Source of the DNA: Dimorphilus gyrociliatus
Lineage: Eukaryota > Annelida > Polychaeta > Dinophilidae
Direction of reading: 5' to 3'
Assembly: GCA_904063045.1 (NCBI GenBank)
Contig: CAJFCJ010000020.1
Location: 302,916-366,915 of the forward strand
Length of the DNA stretch: 64,000 nt
Shown here piece after piece: positions 34,001 through 44,382 of this stretch (position 1 is its first letter; every line of letters begins with the position of its first letter). The notes under the pieces were generated by a model. It was not told the origin of the DNA and ran no database searches. It saw only the letters and a program-made list of their open reading frames with translations. The translations under genes were made by a program, and so were the position numbers.

Positions 34001-35211
34001 GAGGTGGGAGTTCTGATGTCTTAGGTTCCCTGCAAATTAAACTATGGAAATGCCTGCAAGTTATAAGAGATACGTTTGATCCTAGTGAGCAAATTCAGTG
34101 TCTGGCAAAGATCATAATTGAACCCTCATTGAGCTTGTCACTTAAGGTTAAAGAGACTATTTCTACTTACGCTATAGAAGTAGTTAAAAGGATAGACGGT
34201 GAAATCATGGAAAAATTGTTAAAGGATAATGGAATTCGTTTAGCTGTCTCAAAGATAATTATGTGGACGTCGGAGCCGAAAAGTGGCGAATTAAGAACAG
34301 CCAGTTGTAAATTAATCGTAGCTTTATTTGACTGCAATCCACCTGCTTTTCAAAGCATTCTTTCTTCGATGCCTCATTCCTTCCGACAAAAGACAACTGC
34401 CGTCCTAAAAACATTTGTTAAAAGGGCAACAGGCGATGAGCATAAAAATTCCAGATTTATCTCACCATTCCCGCCCCCACCACCTCCAGTTGTCGATAAT
34501 GGCGTGAATGACATAGACATAGATCAATTATTGCATAACTTATCCAACTATGAGCTAGAAAATGGAAAACGGATGGACCATTTTAGAGCTTTGCTAAAAG
34601 TAACCACCTCTGGTTCTATTCCAGAAGATGAATGGGACAGCTTTTATTCTAGTATACTTTTATTAATTTTAGATGCTGTTTCCGGAAAAGAAGAAGAAGA
34701 TAACCTTAAAGAAATTGCTTTAAAAACTCTTAATGAACTTTTGCAAAGTGACATAACAAAAGTTGGAAAATATTTAGATTTAACAACGAAGAAAATACTA
34801 GAATGTAAGCTATCAGAAAATTCACAAGGGATCAAAACTGTCGCTGATAAATGCTTAAAAACCTTAATGAAAATGTCTGACCTACCTTTACTATTAATTT
34901 CTATATCTTCTTGCATTACCGCCGATTTACACGAATTAAACGTTATATCTCTCCATGCTCTAAAGGACCTCATTGAAAAGTCCAGTCGTGAACAATCGAT
35001 GGATGCCCTGTCATCAATAGCTTCTAAAGTGATATTAGCTTATTACAGCCCTGAATCATCAGTACGAAAATGTGCAGTAGTTGCTTTAGTGGCTCTATAT
35101 ATGAAGGTCGGAGACACAATTTTAAAGAATTATTTAAAAGATCTAGCTCCAGCCAAATTACAGTTATTAGAGTTGTATATAGAAAAATTATCAAAAAAAG
35201 AAAGAAATTAG
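31058..35211 (+). CDS. CLASP: CLASP family microtubule plus-end regulator
   Basis: Exons 31058-31359, 32203-32484, 32561-32769, 32837-32995, 33378-33453, 33553-33666 and 33736-35211; about 871 aa in these exons, phases consistent throughout. CLASPs bind microtubules and suppress catastrophe. The TOG2 repeat spans DFIPVKIVNVKDMQ through DLRSQVVRETCITLAYLS and GLSDADSDARAHARR to GFWAYADHFPNKAEQL. After a short Ser-rich linker the TOG3 repeat begins with WMDKREGLLSLKSLL and contains IIMWTSEPKSGELR. The C-terminal half (LLHNLSNYELENGKRMDHF onward) is the CLIP-interacting helical repeat region. No SxIP EB-binding motif is visible in the linker and no TOG1 exon is found upstream. A Pro run (PFPPPPPPVV) separates TOG3 from the C-terminal region. 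Confidence 0.9.
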
Positions 35212-36489
35212 AGCCTATATCTATTATATATATAAATGTATATATAGATATTTTTATATAAAATACCGTGCAATACGAAGATGAAGCAAAAATGAAAAAG
35301 AACCAGATAATCAAAATTAACATATAATGAGCAAAATCAGACATATGAACTTTTCTATCTATCTTTTACGTTTTCCTTCCTTTCAAGCCAGCTCTTTTTT
35401 TACTTAGCATTTAAATCAAAGAAACAACTAATGAAGTTTAAAATATGTTTTTTTTTCTTTATCTCCAATTATCTCGTTCGAAAATAGTAGAAACAATTGT
35501 TTTTAATGTCTGTATTATCTTTTCCTACTTTCTTCCTTTCTCTGTCTCTCTGTCTCTCTATAAATTTACATTGAGAATATTGAGCTTTATTTTTTCAATA
35601 CAATAGTTATATTTGTTGGCGAGCATAGAACTAAAAATATGCTGCCATTTTACTATTCTTTGCTAAAATCTTACATTTAATGGCATTATCAGTGGTACTT
35701 ATTGAATATTTTACTCCTGTTTATCAAATTATATGTTATATAATGAATGTCAATACTTTATGCAAATTTTTGAAGAATTTTTAAAATTTCTAAGGTGTTT
35801 TAAAACGCTCCTCAACTTTTTTCTAATTATAAGGTTCTATGCTTCTATTTGTTCAGGGAACAGACCACCCCTATGCTCTGACCGATTTTAGACACGTACG
35901 ACTGTTTACGCGTTACGTAAGTTACGTAATCCATTTTTAAATAACGGTTGGAAAAAGTGAGATAACCGGAAAGGAGAGATTCGGCTTATCCGCTTTCATA
36001 AATTTTATAATAGACAAGAGATATCTTGTTTACGTGATTGAATAAGATAAGCTAAGAAACAGCGACGACCTTGGATAAAACAGCACGTTTTTCTTCTTCT
36101 AAATGGTAAAAGAACTGAAAAAAATTCTTCTTTGTATTTCGAATACGAATCACCATGGTAACAATCCATAGGGTGTGACGAGAGAATTGGGTCTGTTACA
36201 TTTAATGATTATAGGATCTGCGTCAGATTATACTCTCCATCACGATCACTGTCCCTTTTTCGTTTGCGACTCCGAAAATCGTTCTTATAAACAAATTACT
36301 CGAATATTACTAAATACTTGTTATAAACTCAGTATTAAACATTTACAATTGTATTATTTAGAAACAAATAAAAAAGAGTATAGCACACATAACTAAAATA
36401 TCTAATTTTAGAAATAATTAAATAATATTATCAATGGAAGTCGTATAATCTCACTTTTTTTTGTTCTTTTCCGTTTTGCTTTTACAGTT
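35212..36489. other. Convergent intergenic region with tandem PAR-bZIP-type palindromes
   Basis: Lies between the 3' ends of CLASP and the minus-strand ZP gene. TTACGTAA occurs twice at 35913-35920 and 35922-35929. GATA-like and forkhead-like words (36020-36055) suggest an enhancer. The open frame at 36175-36396 shows no coding signs. Confidence 0.4.
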
Positions 36490-38442
36490 TTAAATATACG
36501 CTTCATCCTCTTTTTCAGCAGCTTCATTGTCGTATTCCCTTAATTTCAATTGAGCAGTTTGACTCTTTCGGAAAAGGCAGGCTGTATCATCTCTTCTAAT
36601 TACCTCTCTCCTGTAAAGATATAGAAATCCGATAGATGACGCTAGTAGTAGGAATATAAGGATTGATAGTATTGTAATGACACTGACGAAAGTTTGTCTA
36701 TTCAATTTGACATAGTTATCGTCAGATGGAATATCTTGAACGCTTTCCAATTCTTTTTCGGAGCTAAATCTAATCGACATTACAACGTTATCTTCTGCAA
36801 ACTGATCTGTGGCTCTCCTCTGTCTTTTCGATGACTTTAATAATGTAGAATTTGAACATACCGACGGGTTGCATTTATTCATTTCATTCATTAGACATAA
36901 AATAACTCTACAATGTAGAAAGAAATTACTTCCCGACGAAAATTTAAAGAGTTTTATCTTTCCAGTTTCAAGCATATGAGCCTGAGAAGAATATCTTCTC
37001 CAATTATTAAGGGAGTTAAATGTATTTTGGTTCGCTACGGGACATCCTTCAGCAATTAATGGCAAACTTAGACTGTCATCATCTCCCAGAGTATACGAAT
37101 TGCTAGCTATACAATTTCGAACTTTAATTGCCCCATAAGCGTCTCTCTTATTCAAGACGATTATAAACCTAACAGAATCTCCAACTCTCATATAAGTATC
37201 ACTTGGAACTCTTTCACCGATGGTATTTTCAATGAATGTTGAAAGGTTTGGTACACTGTGAACTCCAACACTCCCTCGAGCGTGTCTGTTATAGAGATAA
37301 CGACAATGAACAGTGAATCTATTACATAAGTATTTTAATTAGTTGTTTAGAAAAATCTTACTCAATTACTCCAACGGCTTGGAAATTCGATCGAACTTGT
37401 GTTATAAATTCGCAGAATGTATCGAATATAATATCATTTACAGATGGCATATCATACTTTTGAACATAGATTTTGCTTGAATATTTTATGCTATCGGTCA
37501 TCATAATTTTTCTCATACCACAATGATCTTCTTTTAATGGTAATTGCAATAAATAAGCTCCTTTATATTTACAATATTTCTCATTTGGTCGTCCTTGACA
37601 CTTTATATCTTCCCCATGATTATTGGTATATATTCTGGAACTCGTACTTAAGTTAATACCATCATGTTGAAAATAACAAACATTCATTGTCATTGTATCA
37701 ACCCAACATTTTACATCGACTGTATAAATTAAAAATAAATATAAGTAAAAAGGAATTCTCAATAAATTATGTGTTATATGCTACCGTGAATTATCTCGCA
37801 ATTTTCTCCTGATCTGGACGCCGGGCATAGACAACCGTCCTTTAATAAATCATCATTTATATCATAGCATTTCCCTTCGTTGTTTTCGCAAATAAAACAA
37901 TTAACATCTAAAAAGGTTGTTATCATTTGGGCGCAATACTCTTCGCCGTTTTTTCGAACGTGAAGAGTATTTTGATCGCACATACATTTATGTAATCCAT
38001 CAGATGAATCTGTACAAGAACTATGTTTCTTTAAACATCGTCTTGTTTCTTTTAAGCAGTGCTCTCCTATGCCAGGTAGAAATTGACAGCTTCCATTCTG
38101 CATATGATAGCTGTCTGATTCCTTGCAGAGACATCTTTTTGATGATCCATCAACTTCGATACAGTTCAGACTGTCAATATAATTAAGGGGGTCAAATTTT
38201 TTACAATCCTCTATGGTTTGGCACGTGGAATCAGTAAAAACATTTTCGTGATTTAAGGCTGTTTTTTTGTTCTAAATGTTAATTTACTTAAAGAAAAATT
38301 CATAATAAAAGTTTTATAGTAAAATATATGCAGATTAGAGATTGTAATACAAGAGAAAATACAGAAAACATGGCGTACCTGATACAGTAGTCAAAATCAC
38401 CGTATAAGTGTAAATTTCAAGTATTAAGTCCAATTTATTCAT
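36490..38442 (-). CDS. ZP-domain single-pass membrane protein, copy 1
   Basis: Four exons on the minus strand: 38442-38379 (signal peptide), 38258-37785, 37719-37362 and 37285-36490; 563 aa, phases 1, 1, 2. The N-terminal Cys-rich part has EGF-like segments (CLCPASRSGENCE). The central and C-terminal exons form a zona pellucida-type domain with spaced Cys, including NVCYF, HCGMRK, TFCEF, LIAEGCPV and the FKF...HCRVILC pair. A furin-like site KRQRR (about 452-456) follows, then a membrane helix (about 500-525, VSVITILSILIFLLL) and a short charged cytosolic tail. This is the usual build of apical matrix proteins that polymerise after cleavage. It is paralogous to, and head-to-head with, the gene at 39206-41703, sharing intron phases in the ZP part. 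It lacks the Thr-rich stretch of that copy. Confidence 0.8.
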
Positions 38443-39205
38443 TATTCTTTACTTCATAATTAACAAAAATTATGCTTGATAAAAAGCCAAAATATATTAG
38501 CTACAAAAGGAGTAAGAAAATTAATCTGAAATTGACTTTTAGTTGTAATGTTAAAACGAAAATGGCGCCTAAAGTTGAACAGATGTTCAATTGTGACCAT
38601 TAAACTTGAACTTTCGACGCTATTCATCAGCAGCTCAAAGGGATGAAAATGTTTTATTTATCAAATTATAATCGATATGCAAACCCATATATTTAGTAAC
38701 AAATATTTATCAATTTTAAACATAACCCTCTCTCTACATTTCAATTTTTATTTAGATAACAGATAGTGAGAAAGTATATAGAAAAAAATAGGCTAAAAGC
38801 AATAATTACATAAACGGTATTTGTCAGGAAAAAACATCATTCGATGCTACTTGATTATTGCTAAGTTATCATTTTAGAATCCAGGTAAAAAATGACTGTA
38901 TTCAAAAAAATATGTGACAGGTGTGTCAAAAATCTAATGTGTTTATGAGCTATGAGTTTGTCTATTGCAATATACTGAATGTATATAATATAGGTATATA
39001 AACTAAATCGTAGGCCCCCGCAAATTTCTCATGAGTCAGCAATGAAACCGCCTCACGAAAACAACCTGCAATGTACCAGCTGTTTTATTGGATAAACGTG
39101 AAATTTTTAACTAACAAGAGAAGAAAATCAATTTAAAAGTATATTCGATCATTTTTTTACATCTGTTGAAAAAATTCACTCTCCCACATATTTAGTGGTT
39201 CATTT
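38443..39205. promoter_or_regulatory. Shared divergent promoter region of the two ZP genes
   Basis: 763 bp between the two start codons, transcribed in opposite directions. No clear TATA pair was singled out. An ATGGCGCC word at 38561 is the only marked motif. Confidence 0.4.
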
Positions 39206-41703
39206 ATGCAAGTTATATCACACAGCATGTTGGCGAGTATATTCCATTGTCTCCGATTTAGGTCGGTTATAACTTTCTTCCTCCTTGTCTTTATTGTTAA
39301 AACTTCTGCAGGTAATTTGATTTGAGCTTCTTATTTGTTTTTTTTTAATAGAAATATTCATAATTATCGTCCGGTGATGTTTTTGCCCTTAGATCAATTG
39401 GCCCTTAGTGAACCTAAACAATGTGAAACTAATCTTGATTGCAAAACCAAGCATAGCTACTGCAAGGTTATGGATACTTCAACTGGTACATCGCAAGGAA
39501 ATACTCCTCCTACAACAATAGGTCAAGGACAGACAACTTCCATGCATATCTCAACTGCTGGAATCACTAAAAGCAATTCAGAAACAACAAAAATTGCAAC
39601 TACGAAGGCAGATGAGCTGACAACGCAAAGTGAGACGATCAATGAAACGACTACGGGAATAGCTGTGAAACCGACAACTGTTGTCGAAATAACGACTCAA
39701 AACACTCATAGCCAGGCTATAACCACTGAAGGTTCTGAAAATCACACAGAGGGAACAACGACAAACGAAACTATTAGTGAGTTAACAACCAATAAAGAAT
39801 TTACTTCCAGAGCTACTCAAACGACTGATAAAACCGGGATATCTACAACGATGAATAATGTAATCAGCACAGAAAAACAGATTACAGAGCAGTTTACCAC
39901 TGAGAAAGCAGTACTTGAAAGAACTACGTACAGTCCTTCGCCAATAAAAAGATGCGTTTGTGATAGTTCAGCAGGCTGGTTCAAAGATGGAGATACTTGT
40001 AGTGAGTTCTTTTAAAAAATAATCAATTGATTAAATTCTACCATATGTATTTATTTATTCATGAATATTATATATGCTTTATTTCGTATTGATATTCCAT
40101 TAATACTATTACTTTATCAGAAAACTATGCAGACCTATACGACCCTTGTAGTTCAATAACAATATGCAAAGTAAGACATTCCCATTGTGTCTTTGATGGT
40201 GTCAACGTACAAGGAAAAAGATGTAAATGTAAAACTGGTTATATAGATGTTCAGCATAATGGTACTCTGACCTGTGGTCAAATTATAACGCATTACGATG
40301 ACCCTACATGCAGTATATGTGAAAAGCATGAAGGTATTTGTTATAGTTCAACCGGAAACGGCAGACGAGACGGCTGTAAATGTAAAAGTTCAAGACAAGG
40401 CGTTGACTGCGAGAAATTATTGGGTAAAGAAGTTAATAATTAATCGCTTAGTTCATAAATTCTATTATTCATATTCTATTCAGTGAACGTCTATTGCTCC
40501 GTTCCCGCTAACACAATGACAATTTGTTTCAAGCCAACAAATCGATTCAATTTTAAAACTGGAAATTCTGTTTTGCATGCTAAAGGTAAAGGTAAAGATG
40601 AAGCATGCAAGGGAAAGCCAGCAGACAAAGATTCAATATGTGATAAAGATTCAATAGCACTTGTCTTATCTTGGAAAGAAGAAAATAGACGTCGTTGTGG
40701 AACAAATCACTATACTGACGGAAAAGGGGAAAGAACTTACGATAATGTTATTGTTGCAGCTGAGGATTCAAAAATAAATACACAAAATGATTTGTATTTC
40801 AACACATATTGCAAATTTAGGAATTATGTTCAAAACACATTTAAAGGCATTGCAGTTCATGCGTTAGTTTTAATATGATATTAATTGTTTCGTATTAAAG
40901 TATGTTTTTGTTTATAGAGTGCCGGGAAATGACAGAGGGGAAACGAAATTGCCAAATTTACAATTTGCAGCCGAATTTCAAACTGGAAAGCTTATTGATC
41001 CTTCGTATCCTGTTAGAGTAGGGGATAAAATTCGTTTGATAATAAAAATGACAGATGTGGAAAGTTATTCTGCAATTCTTGTTACGGAAATGACAGCGTC
41101 TAGTTCATTCACTAAACCTGATCCTAAAGCGGTAACAGTTCCACTTATTATGAATGGTTGCCCTTACGAGAACCAAAAAACATTTACTAATGAAAACATG
41201 TGGAAAGTCGCACACAACGATCCTCGTCAGCTAAGAACTGGTCTTATACGAATGTTCAAACTTTCAAAGGGTAGTTCTGTTTTCTTTCACTCAACTGTAA
41301 GAATCTGTCTTATAGGAGAAGAAATAAAATGTAAATTAGTGAGTATTGCACTTTCTCAATTATTTAATCCGAATTTTTTACTTTGTAATTATTTTTGCAG
41401 CATAACTGTACATGGCCACTTCAAAAACAACAGTCTAGGCGCAAAAAGAGAGCTTTAAAGACATCGGAAGAAATAGATACTCTAGAACTCAGATGGTATG
41501 AAGATACTGGAAACTCAAGTAACGGCGGATTAACAGCTTTATTTTGTGTAATTGCCATAGCAACTCTGGCTTTAATCGGAATAACCGTCTTTTTTGTAAT
41601 AACCAAGAAAAAGATAACTTTTAAGAAACCTGAAGTTTGGACAACTCTACCGCAAAGATTTGCTATACCAAGATTAGATCAAAATAAGCATATTAGAATG
41701 TAA
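39206..41703 (+). CDS. ZP-domain single-pass membrane protein, copy 2, with mucin-like region
   Basis: Six exons: 39206-39311, 39393-40001, 40121-40423, 40484-40862, 40918-41338 and 41401-41703; 706 aa. Exon 1 encodes the signal peptide (hydrophobic VITFFLLVFIV). Exon 2 opens with CETNLDCKTKHSYC, then about 150 residues dominated by Thr, Ser and Glu (likely O-glycosylated), ending RCVCDSSAGWF. Exon 3 is EGF-like with CKCKTGYIDV and CKCKSSRQGVDCE. Exons 4-6 form the ZP domain (NVYCSVPANTMTICF, LIMNGCPY, FKLSKGSSVFFHSTVRICL). A furin site RRKKR precedes a membrane helix (LFCVIAIATLALIGITVFF) and a 30-residue tail. The short exon 4 to 5 intron (donor GC/GTTAGT) matches the equivalent intron of copy 1. 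Identity as an adhesive or matrix ZP protein is inference. Confidence 0.8.
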
Positions 41704-42081
41704 GCAAGGAGGTTGATGAAAAGAAAGAAGAATGGCCTCATTTAAAACTATTTTTTTCGATTTGTCAGAATTAAATAATTAGTGTATGAGTGGTTCATTC
41801 AATATTTTTATAGGCGTAAAGTTATATATGATCAAATTTTCTATGCAAATGCTCGTCAATATTTAATCAGTATGTTTTCACCCCACAAAGAGCTAGTAAA
41901 GGAGCTACCTTAATAAAATGTACTCTTTTTTAAAAAACATAGAGTTGCTTGCCCTATGCATAATTGACCAACCGGAACTTGAAGTGATATAAAATAAAAA
42001 ATATTAATGAATTTATCGATTACTCTTGTTTTTATACAACAATATTTATGTCATTCTCATTCAATCTTTAGAAGAGAGATC

Positions 42082-42957
42082 ATGTCTGACTTCTTTTATG
42101 AAAACGAATCAAGAACTTCGTCGCCGAAACAACCGAGATGGCGTACAAAGATAAGCCCCACTGACAGATTTAGTGCAGAGAGATCCTCTCTGAGGAGCAC
42201 GAAAAGTAATCCAGCCGCAACCATTCATGTCAAACCTAAAGAACCCTTACGCAAAACGAAAAGTTTACCTACATCTAACACGGAAGGCTGGAATAAGACT
42301 AAGGAAGATTTGAGAAAGAAAGTACTCTTGAAAATGGATGAATCCGTTCGTCTCAAAAGGGAAAAGGAGGCAATTTGTTTGATAGAGGAGCAGCGACGGG
42401 AAGAGAAATTAAGAAAAGAGAAAGAAGAAAAACAGGAGAAGGTTCTCAAATTACAAGCCATTAGGGGTCAAATAGAAGAAGAAAAGACAGTCGTATACAA
42501 TGTAGTAAGTCATATAAATGATGACAAAGAGGAAGAAAAGCTATTTATGAAGTTATTTATAAAAAAAATGCTAAGTAATCCCAGAGCAAAAATGATACTA
42601 CAAAATTTCGTTTTAAAATACAAGCAAAGTCAAAAGGAACAAGAGAAAATGTTAGAAAAGGAAAAAGAAGAAGCTACAAACGAAAAAGCAATGGGGAAAA
42701 TAGCAAAGATTTACTCGGACTCCGAAGGAAAGACGCCAAAATTCATGGAAAAGACAAATTTTCCAAGTACGTGTTTCTTACCCGAATTGGAAAAGAAGCC
42801 AGTTTTCAGGACCTCATCAGTGGATAGTGACATGAAAGATATGTCAAAACAAGAGCTACGTCAATACGTACAGGCTTTACATAAAATTGTTGACGGAGAT
42901 ATTAAAAGCTTGGTAAAAGGTCAGAAAAAGGCTGAAAAAACAGATAAATTGAATTGA
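42082..42957 (+). CDS. Charged coiled-coil protein, unrecognised
   Basis: Single open exon, 291 aa from ATG 42082 (MSDFFYENES). An earlier in-frame ATG at 42007 would add 25 hydrophobic residues, but a CTTTAG acceptor-like site sits between them (42066-42071), so the upstream part is probably intronic. The N-terminal 70 residues are Ser/Arg/Pro-rich with KPKEPLRKTKSLP. Residues about 80-140 are strongly charged helix (EEQRREEKLRKEKEEKQEK), with a conserved-looking SNPRAKMILQNFVLKYKQSQ segment and more coil to 205. The C terminus has MSKQELRQYVQALHKIVDG. No membrane segment or signal peptide. A cytoskeletal or ciliary role is possible, but nothing in the sequence proves it. Confidence 0.7.
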   Translation: MSDFFYENESRTSSPKQPRWRTKISPTDRFSAERSSLRSTKSNPAATIHVKPKEPLRKTKSLPTSNTEGWNKTKEDLRKKVLLKMDESVRLKREKEAICLIEEQRREEKLRKEKEEKQEKVLKLQAIRGQIEEEKTVVYNVVSHINDDKEEEKLFMKLFIKKMLSNPRAKMILQNFVLKYKQSQKEQEKMLEKEKEEATNEKAMGKIAKIYSDSEGKTPKFMEKTNFPSTCFLPELEKKPVFRTSSVDSDMKDMSKQELRQYVQALHKIVDGDIKSLVKGQKKAEKTDKLN

Positions 42958-44382
42958 TTACTTGTAAAAAGATTCTTTAACTAATTTTCATATCTAATGA
43001 GTAGAATAGACGGATATTCTCAATTATGTGAATTGTTTCTATTGACTTATTTCATCTAATTATTTTAATTGCATGATGAGAATTTATACCAATACATATT
43101 GTAATATACACAATTTATCCTTTATTATAATAATTAAAACTTATGTAATATATTTATTAGTAAATAGGTGGCGACACCATGTGACATTAAATTTTTGCGA
43201 CACCTAGGTAGTAGAGTTACCTCTTCAATATTTATCGCAAACCTTTTAAACGACTTAAACGCGTAATGAAAAGACTTCTTACGTTCATAAAAAACACAAT
43301 TTAACCTCCGTAACATTATTGTAATAGTAATTCAGTTATAATAAAAAATACCAAGTGTTCGCATATACTATACGCATTTCATTGACAGTAATCTATAAAC
43401 ATATTTGTAAGTATTCTTAGGTAAATGACAAAAAAACAAAGCCTATATAATTAAAATAGATCTTAGACTAGACAAGTTCTTAAAATTAATTAATTACTAT
43501 GTAAAGTATATATATATCACTACTCAAGTGATTTGTGTATGAAAATGAAAAAAAATGGGAGTGAATATTATGAAAGAGTTTTATACTCTTACAAATTTTA
43601 TACTCCTTGTCGAGCATAAACAACGTAATTCATTTGCTAAAAGTTCTAATAAAAGGTAAAATTGTAATTTTTCGTTAGTTTCAAAAGGTATAATAATATA
43701 TCAACCTTTCAATACTACCCAACGTAGAGATTAAAAAAAAAGCATGTAGGACTAGCACACACCGAAGCTGACCGTAGCTGGACATTGGCAACGTTCCATT
43801 ATGTAATATTGCACAATCTGGGTCATGGGTTAGCCGACTTTCGCGTTGCAGGAGTGTCGGTAGATAATTAAAGTATTTCTATCCCAAATTTTTGCTAAAA
43901 AGTAGCCTATTAATGGCAAATCGGATATGTTCCGGACTGTTTTTAGTACTGCAGGCTTGAGCGGTGTCGGTAAATATTTAGAAAGATTGAATAATAGCAG
44001 CTAAAAATAGTTTTCCATGTCCTCCCGCTACCCCTACTAAACAAAGGAGCACATTGCGTCTAATGCACATCAAGTTGAATCATGCCAACTGAAAGTTAGT
44101 ACTCGTTCTCAGTGTAAAAAGCTCTCTTCTAAGAAGACTCTGCGAAAAAATTTGGACCTGTTATCGGTCATAAAGGATCAATATTTCGTTCCTCTTTCTG
44201 CATATACACAGGAATCACTGGAGTAAGGAGAAGATCGTAAATATTTCCAGATAATTAGCAAAAACATAGGAATATTGGACAACTAATACAGGGAAAACGC
44301 AAAGTGTATTGTAGATAGAAGGAGGGAAGTTTAGTCCTTTCTTATTCTTTTTACTTAGTAAATAAGGAAAAGAAGGAAGAAT
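42958..44382. promoter_or_regulatory. Upstream region of the PAR-bZIP gene
   Basis: Contains TTATGTAA (43799-43806) followed by the C/EBP-like palindrome ATTGCACAAT (43808-43817), about 570 bp before the first coding exon. A CTCF-like AGGTGGCGACACC lies at 43166-43178. No other gene is seen. Confidence 0.45.

Noticed and set aside
36175-36396. 73-codon open frame between CLASP and the ZP gene
   Set aside because: No ATG at its start, no family resemblance, low-complexity end; treated as intergenic.
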